The notes under the pieces are model-generated. The model did no database searches. It worked only from the letters and a program-made list of their open reading frames with translations, and was not told the DNA's origin. This document shows, in pieces, positions 32,397-41,500 of a DNA stretch of 42,880 nucleotides. The DNA is taken from the NCBI GenBank assembly GCA_017960525.1, contig JAGCZA010000102.1, forward strand, positions 1 through 42,880. The letters are read 5' to 3'. The translations under genes and the position numbers were made by a program. Every line of letters begins with the position of its first letter. The stretch's first letter is position 1. This DNA is from Prevotella sp. GTDB lineage: Bacteria; Bacteroidota; Bacteroidia; Bacteroidales; Bacteroidaceae.

Positions 32397-33407
32397 TTAG
32401 TCCATCTGGGCCAGTTTGTTGTCGGAGCCGAGCACGTCGATGATCTTGTGCTTGTACATCTTCTCCATCTCGTCGCGAGCGGGGCCGCAGAACTTGCGCG
32501 GGTCGAACTCACCGGGCTTAGAGTAGAGCACGCGGCGCACGGCGGCTGTGAAGGCCAGACGTGAGTCGGAGTCGATGTTGATCTTGCAGACGGCGCTCTT
32601 GGAGGCCTTGCGCAACTGCTCTTCGGGAATGCCGATAGCATCGGGCAGTTTGCCGCCCAGCGAGTTGATCTCGTCGACATACTCCTGGGGAACGCTTGAC
32701 GAACCGTGAAGCACGATGGGGAATCCGGGCAGTTTCTCCATCACGGCGTCGAGCACGTCGAAAGCGAGTGGGGGAGGCACGAGTTTGCCGGTCTTCGGGT
32801 CGCGTGTGCACTGCTCTGGGGTGAACTTGTAGGCGCCATGAGAAGTACCGATGGAGATAGCCAGCGAGTCGCAGCCAGAACGCTGTGAGAACTCGATAAC
32901 CTCTTCGGGCTTGGTGTAGTGGCTCTCGGCAGACGACACCTCGTCCTCAACGCCGGCGAGCACGCCAAGTTCGGCCTCAACGGTTACATCGAACTGGTGG
33001 GCGTAGTCAACGACCTTCTTTGTCAGGGCGATGTTCTCGTCGAAAGGCAGGTGGCTGGCGTCGATCATCACGCTTGAGAAGCCTGAGTCGATGCAACTCT
33101 TGCAGGTCTCGAAACTGTCGCCGTGGTCCAGGTGCAGCACAATTTCAGGATGTGCGCAACCCAGTTCCTTTGCATACTCTACGGCACCCTGTGCCATATA
33201 GCGCAGCATAGTGGCGTTGGCATAGTTGCGGGCGCCTTTCGACACCTGCAGGATGACGGGGCTTTTCAGGTCGCTCGAAGCCTTGATAATGGCCTGCAAC
33301 TGCTCCATGTTGTTAAAGTTGAAAGCGGGGATGGCGTAGCCGCCATTGATGGCTCGTTTGAACATCTCACGGGTGTTCACGAGGCCCAGTGTTTTGTAAT
33401 CTACCAT
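32397..33407 (-). CDS. fbaA: Class II fructose-1,6-bisphosphate aldolase
   Basis: Zinc-dependent glycolytic enzyme splitting fructose-1,6-bisphosphate into DHAP and glyceraldehyde-3-phosphate. The 336-residue product shows AIPAFNFNNMEQLQAIIKAS, the metal-binding VLHLDHGDSFETCKSCID, the EAELGVLAGVEDEVSS loop and the second metal-ligand region SIGTSHGAYKF, then FPIVLHGSSSVPQEYVDE and the phosphate-binding KINIDSDSRLAFTAAVRR. It has its own promoter (33456-33449) and terminator. It is a housekeeping gene, GC-richer than the island genes. Confidence 0.96.
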   Translation of the reverse strand: MVDYKTLGLVNTREMFKRAINGGYAIPAFNFNNMEQLQAIIKASSDLKSPVILQVSKGARNYANATMLRYMAQGAVEYAKELGCAHPEIVLHLDHGDSFETCKSCIDSGFSSVMIDASHLPFDENIALTKKVVDYAHQFDVTVEAELGVLAGVEDEVSSAESHYTKPEEVIEFSQRSGCDSLAISIGTSHGAYKFTPEQCTRDPKTGKLVPPPLAFDVLDAVMEKLPGFPIVLHGSSSVPQEYVDEINSLGGKLPDAIGIPEEQLRKASKSAVCKINIDSDSRLAFTAAVRRVLYSKPGEFDPRKFCGPARDEMEKMYKHKIIDVLGSDNKLAQMD

Positions 33408-33448
33408 AATAACAGTTGTTTATTAATAACTAATACGTTTCGAGGCTG

Positions 33449-33456
33449 CAAAGTTA
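33449..33456 (-). promoter_or_regulatory. -7 box of fbaA
   Basis: TAACTTTG on the minus strand (33456-33449), 42 nt before the start codon; the -33 element is weak. Confidence 0.55.
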
Positions 33457-33603
33457 GCAAAATAAATCCTAATACGCGCAACATTCTTCCAATTTTTTTT
33501 CGGTTCTGCAAAAAAGGATGAACCAAGGCAGAGTTTGGACGACCAAATTTTGGGCAGGTAAAATGACAAATTTTGGGGTGTCGGCCAAAAAAGTGACAAA
33601 ATG

Positions 33604-33635
33604 TTTGGCGGTTTCGCCAGAAAGTTGTAATTTTG
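33604..33635 (+). promoter_or_regulatory. Promoter of the aromatic amino acid operon
   Basis: TTTG (33604-33607), a 20-nt spacer and TAATTTTG (33628-33635) match the Bacteroidetes consensus. The transcript would start near 33641, some 20 nt before the leader peptide. Confidence 0.75.
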
Positions 33636-33662
33636 CAGCCGAAATAACGAAATAGTAACAAA

Positions 33663-33722
33663 ATGACAACAATTGGTTTCTGCTTTTACGGTTTTTATTA
33701 TTACTTTGCAGCAAGGTTGTGA
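33663..33722 (+). CDS. Phe/Tyr-rich leader peptide (attenuator)
   Basis: A 19-codon frame reading MTTIGFCFYGFYYYFAARL, with four Phe and four Tyr codons, concentrated at codons 6-15 (F-C-F-Y-G-F-Y-Y-Y-F). Stalling of the ribosome on these codons when charged tRNA-Phe or tRNA-Tyr is low would leave the downstream region free. The TGA stop (33720-33722) lies inside the antiterminator strand, as in classical attenuators. It is far too short for standard gene finding. Confidence 0.85.
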   Translation: MTTIGFCFYGFYYYFAARL

Positions 33723-33817
33723 AGCGATTGGCCGTAAGTAGATTAAAGATTAATAATTGAAGATTGAAAAATGAAAGATACAGCCCCGCTTCACAACCCC
33801 AGTGAGAGCGGGGCTGT
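33715..33817 (+). promoter_or_regulatory. Transcription attenuator: antiterminator and terminator hairpins
   Basis: Strand 1, GGTTGTGAAGCG (33715-33726), overlaps the leader's last codons and pairs perfectly (12 bp) with CGCTTCACAACC (33787-33798). The latter overlaps the left arm, ACAGCCCCGCT (33780-33790), of the terminator stem whose right arm is AGCGGGGCTGT (33807-33817). The two structures exclude each other. The T-tract after the terminator is poor (CTTAGTG), so termination strength is uncertain. Confidence 0.85.
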
Positions 33818-33820
33818 CTT

Positions 33821-33876
33821 AGTGAAAAGTGAAAAGTGAACAGTGATAAGTGATAAGTGAAAAGTGATAAGTGAAA
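33821..33876 (+). repeat. Heptamer tandem repeat (AGTGAAA/AGTGATA)
   Basis: Eight consecutive 7-mers (AGTGAAA, AGTGAAA, AGTGAAC, AGTGATA, AGTGATA, AGTGAAA, AGTGATA, AGTGAAA) directly after the attenuator and 47 bp before the aminotransferase start. Slippage would change leader length. Confidence 0.9.
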
Positions 33877-33923
33877 AGTTGAGGGTAAATTGAAAATGCG
33901 TAAATCGTAAATCGAAAATAAAT

Positions 33924-35096
33924 ATGGTACAACCAGCAGAGAGACTCAGTTTAGTGAGTGAGTATTACTTCAGCCGCAAGCTGAAAGAGGTGGCCCAGCT
34001 GAACGCCGAGGGCCAGGACATTATCAGCCTGGCCATCGGCAGCCCGGATATGCCGCCGTCGGAACAGACCATCGAGAAGCTGTGCGAGGTGGCCCGCCAG
34101 CCGTCGGCCCACGGCTATCAGCCCACACAGGGTACGCCGGAGCTGCGCGAGGCAATGGCTGGGTTCTACCGCCGTTGGTACGGCGTGGAAATTGACGCGA
34201 AGAGCGAACTGCTGCCGCTGATAGGCTCGAAGGAGGGCATCCTCCACATCACGCTGGCTTTCGTGAATCCAGGCGATGCCGTGCTCGTGCCCAATCCCGG
34301 CTATCCCACGTACACGTCGCTCAGCAAGATTCTGGGCGCAAAGGTGGTGAACTACAACCTGTGCGAGGAAGACGACTGGCAGCCCGACTTCGTCGAACTG
34401 GAGAAGATGGACCTGAGCGGCGTCAAACTGATGTGGACTAACTATCCGAATATGCCGACAGGTGCGCCAGCCCAACGTGAGACCTACGAGCGGCTAGTGG
34501 ACTTCGCCCGACGTCACAATATTGTGGTGGTGAACGACAATCCCTATTCGTTCATCCTCAACCGTGAGCGGCCTCTCAGCATCCTGCAGGTGCCTGGCGC
34601 AAAGGAGTGCTGCATAGAACTGAACTCGATGTCGAAGAGTCACAATATGCCTGGCTGGCGTGTGGGTATGTGCGCCACCAATGCGCAGTTCATCCAGTGG
34701 ATTCTGAAGGTGCAGTCGAACATCGAGAGCGGCACGTTCAGGGGCATACAGTTGGCCGCAGTCGAGGCATACAACAACGATGACGCCTGGCACCGCGAGT
34801 ACAACGTGGAGGTCTATGCCCGCCGCCGCCGCCTGGCCGAGCAGATTATGGCCGAGCTGGGTTGCACCTGCGACCCTCATCAGGTAGGTATGTTCCTCTG
34901 GGGCCGTATCCCCTCTGTCTATAACAATGTGGAGGAGCTGACCGAGCGTGTGCTCCACGAGGCCCGTGTGTTCATCACCCCCGGCTTCATCTTCGGCCCG
35001 GCTGGCGAGCGTTACATCCGCATCTCGCTCTGCGCCAAGGAAGAGAAAATCCAGGAGGCATTAGAGAGAATCAGAAAGGCCGAAATGTCGTTATAA
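33924..35096 (+). CDS. Class I/II PLP-dependent aminotransferase (aromatic pathway)
   Basis: A 390-residue fold-type I aminotransferase. Visible are ISLAIGSPDMPPSEQTIE (N-terminal), GYQPTQGTPELREAM, LLPLIGSKEGILHI, PNPGYPTYTSL, YPNMPTGAPA (N-x-P-T/N-P-like motif), VVVNDNPYSFILNR (PLP-binding Asp/Tyr) and the PLP lysine in ELNSMSKSHNMPGWRVGM. In Bacteroidales such a gene precedes the fused DAHP synthase/chorismate mutase and makes Phe/Tyr from prephenate- or keto acid-derived precursors. The attenuator upstream is rich in both Phe and Tyr codons. No pheA or tyrA lies next to it here. Confidence 0.9.
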   Translation: MVQPAERLSLVSEYYFSRKLKEVAQLNAEGQDIISLAIGSPDMPPSEQTIEKLCEVARQPSAHGYQPTQGTPELREAMAGFYRRWYGVEIDAKSELLPLIGSKEGILHITLAFVNPGDAVLVPNPGYPTYTSLSKILGAKVVNYNLCEEDDWQPDFVELEKMDLSGVKLMWTNYPNMPTGAPAQRETYERLVDFARRHNIVVVNDNPYSFILNRERPLSILQVPGAKECCIELNSMSKSHNMPGWRVGMCATNAQFIQWILKVQSNIESGTFRGIQLAAVEAYNNDDAWHREYNVEVYARRRRLAEQIMAELGCTCDPHQVGMFLWGRIPSVYNNVEELTERVLHEARVFITPGFIFGPAGERYIRISLCAKEEKIQEALERIRKAEMSL

Positions 35097-35116
35097 CGAA
35101 AAGTCGTAATAACGTT

Positions 35117-35148
35117 ATAACGAAATAACGAAATAACGAAATAACGAA
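35117..35148 (+). repeat. Octamer tandem repeat (ATAACGAA)
   Basis: Four perfect tandem copies of ATAACGAA, preceded by degenerate ones (from 35093), in the 78-bp spacer between the two aromatic genes. Confidence 0.9.
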
Positions 35149-35174
35149 AAAAAAACAAGAAATCGAAAATAACA

Positions 35175-36239
35175 ATGGAACTGGAATTAGAAAAACTGAA
35201 CCTTCCGAGCGACAATGAACGTCCCTTCGTGATTGCAGGCCCTTGCAGCGCCGAGACCGAGGAACAAGTGATGACTACTGCCACCCAGTTGGCTATGAAA
35301 GGGTGCCACAACTTCCGCGCCGGCGTATGGAAACCGCGCACGAAGCCCGGCGGCTTCGAGGGCAACGGCGAGAAAGCCCTGCCCTGGATGCAACAGGTAA
35401 AAAAAGAGACGGGCATGAACGTGGCCACCGAAGTGGCTACGCCTGAACACGTGGAACTGGCCCTGAAGTATGGCATAGACATCCTCTGGATAGGCGCCCG
35501 CACCACCGCCAACCCCTTCGCCATGCAGGCCCTGGCCGACGCGCTGAAGGGTGTCGATGTTCCCGTCTTTGTGAAGAATCCCGTGAACCCCGACTTGGAA
35601 TTGTGGATTGGGGCGATGGAGCGCCTCAACCAGGCTGGTGTGAAGCGTCTTGGTGCCATCCATAGGGGCTTCTCCAGTTATGAGCAGAAAATCTACCGCA
35701 ACAACCCGCTGTGGCAGGTGCCTATTGAATTGCGGCGCCGCATTCCTGAACTGCCTATCATCAGCGACCCCAGCCACATCGGCGGCCGGCGCGAACTGAT
35801 TGCCCCCTTGTGCCAGCAGGCGATGGACTTGGGCTTCGACGGACTCATCGTGGAGAGCCACTGCGACCCGGACAAGGCGTGGAGCGACGCCAAGCAGCAG
35901 GTCACGCCCGACGTGCTCGACTATATTCTCTCGCTGCTCGTCATCCGCGACGAGCATACCACTACTGAGGGTATCGTGCAGTTGCGTAAGCAGATAGACG
36001 AACTGGACAACCAGATTGTGGACATACTGGCAAAGCGTATGAAGGTGTGCCGCGAGATTGGCAACTACAAGAAGGAGCACAACATGACCGTGCTGCAAGC
36101 TTCGCGCTACAACGAAATACTGAACAAGCGAGGCGTGCAAGGCTCGCTCTGCGGAATGGCCCCTGAGTTCGTCGCCAAAGTCTTCGAGAGCATCCATGAG
36201 GAGAGCGTCCGCCAGCAGATAGAAATTATCAACAAATAA
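35175..36239 (+). CDS. Bifunctional DAHP synthase / chorismate mutase
   Basis: First enzyme of aromatic synthesis (erythrose-4-phosphate + PEP to DAHP) fused to chorismate mutase (chorismate to prephenate). The DAHP synthase barrel (about 1-260) shows VIAGPCSAETEEQV, FRAGVWKPRTKPGGFEGNG, ATEVATPEHVELALKYGIDI, IGARTTANPFAMQ and IISDPSHIGGRRELI. The AroQ-type mutase domain (about 268-354) begins VQLRKQIDELDNQIVDILAK with RMKVCREIGNYKK. The fusion allows feedback control by prephenate or aromatic acids. It is 78 nt after the aminotransferase and 18 nt before the flavodoxin gene. Confidence 0.95.
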   Translation: MELELEKLNLPSDNERPFVIAGPCSAETEEQVMTTATQLAMKGCHNFRAGVWKPRTKPGGFEGNGEKALPWMQQVKKETGMNVATEVATPEHVELALKYGIDILWIGARTTANPFAMQALADALKGVDVPVFVKNPVNPDLELWIGAMERLNQAGVKRLGAIHRGFSSYEQKIYRNNPLWQVPIELRRRIPELPIISDPSHIGGRRELIAPLCQQAMDLGFDGLIVESHCDPDKAWSDAKQQVTPDVLDYILSLLVIRDEHTTTEGIVQLRKQIDELDNQIVDILAKRMKVCREIGNYKKEHNMTVLQASRYNEILNKRGVQGSLCGMAPEFVAKVFESIHEESVRQQIEIINK

Positions 36240-36257
36240 ATGTCAAACTTAAATAAT

Positions 36258-37106
36258 ATGAAACACTTGAAATTGATGATGACTCTTGCAGTCGCAATGA
36301 TTGCCGCCATTTCCTGCGGCACGAAAAAAGAATCACAGGAAAAAGAAGCACCCAAGAAGGTGCTCGTAGTGTATTACTCTCAGACATCGAACACCAAGGC
36401 GGTGGCACAGGAGATTGCCAACCGACTGGGAGCCGACATCGAGGAAATTGTCTGCGAAACGCCATACGACGGCGACTTCCAGGCCACGATAAGCCGCTGT
36501 ATGCAGGAGCGGGAACAAGGCACCACGCCCGCCATTCAGCCTCTGAAGGCCGACATCGCCGCCTACGACATCATATTCCTCGGCTATCCTGTGTGGTTTG
36601 GCACCTTCGCACCTCCTGTGGCAACATTCCTCAGTCAGGCAGACCTTAGTGGCAAGCAGGTCGTGCCCTTCTGCACCTTCGGCAGTGGCGGACTGGAGTC
36701 TAGTGCGAAAGACTTGGCCGAGAAACAGCCCGCAGCCGAGATTCTTCCAGGCTATGGCGTCCGCGCCGCACGCATGGCAGCAGTTCCTGGCGAGGTGGAC
36801 CAGTTCCTGAAAGCCGGAGGCTTTATCGAGGGAGACTACTTCAAACCCGAGGCTTTCTCAGAGCAGCAGGAGGTGAGCGAGGCCGATACGGCCATCTTCA
36901 ATGCCGCTGTGGGCGACTATCCCATGATTCATGCCCAGGCCAAGACCGTAGGCTCACGTGCTATCCCAGGCGGCACGGAGTATCAGTTCACAGCCGTCGA
37001 CCTCCCACGTGAGGGTGGCCCCCAAATGCCTTCAGCCGGCGAGATAACGATTTTCGTGACCGTTGTCGAAGGGGAAGCCCCAGTATTCACGCGGGTAGTC
37101 AGGTAA
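36258..37106 (+). CDS. Flavodoxin-like lipoprotein
   Basis: A 282-residue exported protein. The N-terminus has a lipobox (LAVAMIAAISCG, Cys at 20), and the flavodoxin domain starts at VLVVYYSQTSNTKAVAQEIA (FMN phosphate loop), continues with IIFLGYPVWFGTFAPPVATF and VPFCTFGSGG, then a C-terminal extension of about 90 residues (IHAQAKTVGSRAIPGGTEY) not found in ordinary flavodoxins. It probably binds FMN outside the cytoplasmic membrane. The ATG at 36258 gives the lipoprotein signal; an ATG at 36240, adjacent to the previous stop, is possible. Its functional link to the aromatic genes is unclear. Confidence 0.85.
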   Translation: MKHLKLMMTLAVAMIAAISCGTKKESQEKEAPKKVLVVYYSQTSNTKAVAQEIANRLGADIEEIVCETPYDGDFQATISRCMQEREQGTTPAIQPLKADIAAYDIIFLGYPVWFGTFAPPVATFLSQADLSGKQVVPFCTFGSGGLESSAKDLAEKQPAAEILPGYGVRAARMAAVPGEVDQFLKAGGFIEGDYFKPEAFSEQQEVSEADTAIFNAAVGDYPMIHAQAKTVGSRAIPGGTEYQFTAVDLPREGGPQMPSAGEITIFVTVVEGEAPVFTRVVR

Positions 37107-37127
37107 ACGTTTCGTTTCTTCTATTTT

Positions 37128-37183
37128 TTCCCACCATAAACAAAAACAGACCGAGGGCGCTGAAGCTCTCGGTCTGTTCAGTT
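37128..37183. repeat. 56-bp direct repeat, copy 1 (contains terminator 37146-37177)
   Basis: TTCCCACCATAAAC..., running to TTCAGTT, is the same as 38435-38490 except one A/G. It contains the stem ACAGACCGAG (37146-37155) and CTCGGTCTGT (37168-37177), a terminator for the flavodoxin gene. The two copies start 1307 bp apart and bracket the ATPase gene. Confidence 0.9.
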
Positions 37184-37227
37184 AAGGAGGGGCGGTGGAG
37201 GGGTCTAACACTAAAAAAGCATAAATT

Positions 37228-37256
37228 TCACAAGTCTGTGATTCACAAGTTTGTGA
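37228..37256. promoter_or_regulatory. Tandem palindromic operator upstream of the ATPase
   Basis: TCACAAGTCTGTGA (37228-37241) and TCACAAGTTTGTGA (37243-37256), two near-identical palindromic 14-mers 15 bp apart. Outer bases extend them into AAATTTCACAA ... TTGTGAAATTT, an inverted pair. They overlap the -33 region of the promoter, which suggests autoregulation. Confidence 0.75.
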
Positions 37257-37273
37257 AATTTGTGCTTTTTGAT

Positions 37274-37281
37274 TACCTTTG
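37274..37281 (+). promoter_or_regulatory. -7 box of the ATPase at 37301
   Basis: TACCTTTG at 37274-37281, with TTG at 37251-37253 as a possible -33 element 20 nt upstream; the start is 20 nt downstream. Confidence 0.65.
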
Positions 37282-37300
37282 CACTCAAAATCAATTTGTT

Positions 37301-38431
37301 ATGGAAAAAAGTTTTGTATATGGAGTAGCCGTCAGCGACTACAATTTCACGGGTCGTGAAGCAGAAACAAAGCGGTTGCGGCAGAATTTTGAGGGTGGCA
37401 TCAACTCCATCCTCATTTCACCTCGGCGATGGGGCAAGACTTCGCTCGTCAATCGCGTGCGCGAACAGTTGAGAGACAGCGACATACTTATCGTCTCGCT
37501 TGACATTTTCGGTTGCAAGAACGAATACGAGTTCTACAATATGCTGGCCGCTGCTGTATTGAAGCAGACTGCTACACGGATACAGCTATGGATGGACGAA
37601 GCCCGTGATTTCCTGGTTCGGCTGACACCCAAGATTGCCATTTCACCTGAACCAAATTCAGAGTTCAGCGTGTCATTAGGCATCACCCCTGAGACTCACA
37701 ATCCCGAAGAAATCCTGAACTTGGTGGAAAACATCGCCAAACGGAAAAACAAACGCATCGTAGTATGCATCGACGAGTTCCAGCAAGTGGGCGAATTTGC
37801 CGACAGCCGCAGCATACAGGCACGCCTACGGTCAGCGTGGCAGCACCATCACTATACGTCCTATTGCCTCTATGGCAGCAAGCTGCACATGATGAGCAAG
37901 ATTTTCCAAAACCGCAGCATGCCATTCTACCAGTTTGGCGACCTGATATCGCTGAAGAAGATTCCCACGGCTGACTGGCTGCCATACATCACCAGCCATT
38001 TTGAAGACGCCGGCAGGCACATCGCGGAAGAACAGGCCCGCTGGATATGCCAAACCGTAGATGAATATCCTGCTTATGTGCAACATCTGTGTTCCATTCT
38101 CCTTAACATGACACCTGAGGGACAAACCGTCGGCGACGAACAAAGAGAACCGGCTGTTATGGAACTAATCGGCACCAACGAGACGCTCTATATGCAGTTG
38201 GTAGAGCCTCTGTCATCGTATCAGATGAACCTACTACGCGCCATTGCTGGCGGAATTCGGTCGGGCTACAACGAAAAGCGGGTACGCTCTGCATACGACA
38301 TGGGGAGTCCGTCGAACATTGTGCGCCTTCGTGATGCACTGGTTGAGCGCGACATTATCTACTCTGAAATGAAACAACTTTACATGACCGATCCTGTCTT
38401 CGCCTTGTGGTTCAAACGCAGGTTCTGCTAA
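37301..38431 (+). CDS. AAA ATPase (archaeal-type ATPase family)
   Basis: A 376-residue ATP-binding protein of the ATPase_2 (PF01637-like) group. Walker A is SILISPRRWGKTSLVNRVRE (near residue 35-50), Walker B is RIVVCIDEFQQVGEF, and the sensor-like WQHHHYTSYCLYGSKLHMMS follows. The C-terminal winged-helix segment contains SGYNEKRVRSAYDMGSPSNI. Unlike the gene at 30697, it has no DUF4143 motif. The ATG at 37301 is preferred over the frame opening at 37238, which lies inside the operators. It is bracketed by a 56-bp direct repeat. Confidence 0.88.
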   Translation: MEKSFVYGVAVSDYNFTGREAETKRLRQNFEGGINSILISPRRWGKTSLVNRVREQLRDSDILIVSLDIFGCKNEYEFYNMLAAAVLKQTATRIQLWMDEARDFLVRLTPKIAISPEPNSEFSVSLGITPETHNPEEILNLVENIAKRKNKRIVVCIDEFQQVGEFADSRSIQARLRSAWQHHHYTSYCLYGSKLHMMSKIFQNRSMPFYQFGDLISLKKIPTADWLPYITSHFEDAGRHIAEEQARWICQTVDEYPAYVQHLCSILLNMTPEGQTVGDEQREPAVMELIGTNETLYMQLVEPLSSYQMNLLRAIAGGIRSGYNEKRVRSAYDMGSPSNIVRLRDALVERDIIYSEMKQLYMTDPVFALWFKRRFC

Positions 38432-38434
38432 CTA

Positions 38435-38490
38435 TTCCCACCATAAACAAAAACAGACCGAGGGCGCTGAGGCTCTCGGTCTGTTCAGTT
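38435..38490. repeat. 56-bp direct repeat, copy 2 (contains terminator)
   Basis: Same as 37128-37183 with one mismatch. The stem ACAGACCGAG/CTCGGTCTGT lies between the ATPase and the convergent surface-protein gene; on the minus strand a T-rich tract follows, so it probably terminates both transcripts. Confidence 0.9.
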
Positions 38491-38511
38491 GAGGGGGGAG
38501 GGCAGGGGGGC

Positions 38512-41500
38512 TTAGTTGCCCTTCCTGACGTTCTTCACGATGTAGTTGACGACGGGGAACTCCTGGCCGCCTACCTTGACGCTGTAGCGGCACATGTTCC
38601 AGTCGAAGATGGGCACGTCGCCATAATGCTGGGGTAGAGGTACAGTACCAGTCACCTTGGTGCCGCTGCCGGTATTGTAGATGGTGCTCCAGCTGTGGGA
38701 GTATCCTGCTCCGAAGCCAGCCTTGACGGTATGGCCGAAAGCACCGGCAAAGCCCACGAGCTTCATGTCGAATCCGAAGGTGTTGGTGGTAGTGTTGGCG
38801 GTCTCGTCGCTCACCTCGATGGAGTAGTACTTGGTGCCGTCGGAGCCGGTGGTGGCGTACTGGTTCTGGTCATCGTTGCTCCAGAGGATGCCTCCTGTTG
38901 ACTTCACCTGGGCGGGGTTGTTCATATAGCTCAGCGGGTTGCCTGGCTCGTTCTGGAACACTTCTGTCAGGTCAGGTATGTCCTTGCGGTCGCCGCGCAG
39001 CAGCATATAGTCGGTCTCTGAGAGTTCCAGGTCGCGCGGATATGTTGGTACGCCGAACACGAGGGTGGTGCCCACTTCGTCGGGGTCGCTGCTGTCCACG
39101 CAGCGGTAGGTGTAGAGCCATACGGGCGTCATCGTCAGGCCCACCTTGTTGTCGCGGCCGGCTGTGCAGCCCGACTCGTAGGTCCAGGTGTCGGTCTTGG
39201 CCACGCTGTTCTGCCAATCCCAGTTGAGGTTGGTCTCGAAGTCGAAGCCATACTTGCCAATCTCCATACCGAAGACAGAGACCTTGGCCTCATACTCGTA
39301 GCCGAATATCACAGACACCGAGGTGCTGTTGGAGTTTTCCTTGCCAGTGGTGGTGGAGGACCACTTTGCCCACTGGGTGGAGGGGGTGGCATCGCCATAG
39401 TCGTAGTCCTGTCCGGCATTGGCATAGCCCTGTGGCACCTTGGCCCAGTAGGGAGCGGCAGCGAGTGCGAACTTGATGCGCGGTTCGCTTATCGTGGCTT
39501 GGCACGACTCAAACTTGTAGCGGCGAACATCCAAGTCGCTGTAAGACGGAGCGCAGAAAGCAGGGAAATAAGCGCAAAATCTTGGCTTAGTAAAAATCGG
39601 CATAAAGGAAGCGTAAACACCCATAATAATAGAAGCTTTCGCAGTCCCGGCTTTACGTTTCATTGTTCCATTAGACGGCACAGGTGTCAACACATTAGAA
39701 CATACCGAAGCAGCTGCACCTTGGAGCCATCCACTGCCAAAGGCGGCAGACAGAGTCTTTTCTACGCTATTATAATAATGTCCAAGATAGGCCAATTGCT
39801 CATAGCCGTCAGGAAGGTCAGCGGAGAAGCGCCCTACAGCCACGCAGTCGCTTGGAATGACGGCGTCAATAATCTGGTTGTTCTTCACACCTTCTATCTT
39901 GACGGGTGCAAACTGGTTATCGTCACCCAGGCGATAGAGTCCGCTATGCAGCAGCACGTCGGGACGCTCGCCCAATCCCCGGGTGTGAACCACAGCAAGC
40001 GTGCTGTTGGGATAGTTGTAGGTATGTTTGTACACCTTACCCTCATCTAAATCACGAGATACTGATCTTACCTTAGAACTTTGCTCATCCAGTTTATAGG
40101 TCTGGTTGAGCATAGTGCCTGCTCCCCTGTCCAGGACATAGAAAGTGGATTTCAGCGTCTCTGCAAAAGGTACGGCCAGGCATAGCACGCTGTTGCCTGT
40201 GTTGGCAATGTCGCCAAACTTGATGTCGAGGAACGAGGAGATGCCGTCCTTGGCCACGGGCAGGGTGGCAGCGTAGTTGGCAGCGGCATTGATGTCGGGG
40301 TTCTGGGTGTCGTCCATCTTGCTGACGTCGTCCATCAGCACGCGCACATGAATCTGGTTGTTGTGCTGGTAGATGAATCCAAGGTCGGTATAGCCGTTCT
40401 CGTCGAGGTCGCCCACGCAGGCACGCACGCAGTCGGTGGGGAAGGTGCGCTCGGCCAGAACGGTGGAGTAGTCGGTGCCGTCGAGCACCATCCATTGGTT
40501 GCAGAAGCCCACCACGATGTCGTCCGTGCCATCCTGGTTGAAGTCGGCAGCCAGAAGGTTCAGGCGCTTCATATAGAATTCATTAAGGGAGATTTCGTCT
40601 CCGTATGGATTGTTACCATAATCACCGGACGCGTAAACCATATTTCCACTATTATCTGTAAAAGACCTTTCGGAACCGTACACCTCCACCATCGTATATG
40701 TGCCGGGCAGGGTGACGGTGCGCTGCAAGGCAAACTCCTGCTCCTGATTGCCGTATTCCTGCAAGATGAGCGAACCTGGGCGGTTCTCTATATCGCGGGC
40801 CAGCCACTGAATGCTTTTGCCATTCCAAGCGTTGTCAACCTCCGGGGCGCGCACGCTCTGGTCGAAAGTAACCCTCAGGGTGTGATAGGTGCCGTCGGCC
40901 ATCTTCTGCGCACACATCTTCTTCAGGCGGGTGATGTTCAAGAACTTCCCGTTGTCATCCTTCTCCCAGCTGTCGGCTGGCGCCATCTGCGTGAACTGTG
41001 TGTCATCATAATGGTAGATGCCGTGGTTTTCATTCGCAAAGTTCTGGTTGTAGACGAAATGTTGGCCCTTAATGTCGGCGAATATCCATTTCATGGAGTT
41101 ATCTACGGTGTAGTAGGCGCCGTAGGGTGTGCCCGTGTAGGGATTGACATCGCCGGTGAAGGGATTCACCTCGCTGTCGGCCTTTCGGGGAAGATTCATC
41201 TCCGAACCATGCGAGTTAGAGTAGAGCTTGGCAATCATGTCGGCGTAGGCACTGGGGGCGGGCCGCACACCGCGCACATGCACGGCGGCATAATTGGACA
41301 GGCCATCGGGAGTGATGGTGCCGGCCTCGCTGCCATTGACAATCTTCATATACAGAGCCTTGCGGTTCTCGCGAGTCTCGGTCAGAATAAAACCGCTGTT
41401 GGTGTCGGTCAGTTTGCCGTCCTCGCCTATGTAGCCCTTGGGATTGATTCGCAGCTGGAGTGAATCGGGCAGGGTTGTGCGCTTCTCGCGGAACGACTGA

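Noticed and set aside
35187-36197. 336-codon open frame opposite the DAHP synthase
   Set aside because: It is a shadow of a high-GC coding region; its His/Val/Leu-rich product has no motif.
36240-36257. Start of the flavodoxin gene at 36240
   Set aside because: Possible, but the ATG at 36258 gives a cleaner lipoprotein signal.
40348-41463. 371-codon open frame opposite the surface protein
   Set aside because: It is a shadow of the minus-strand gene, which has dockerin, FISUMP and FG-GAP motifs.
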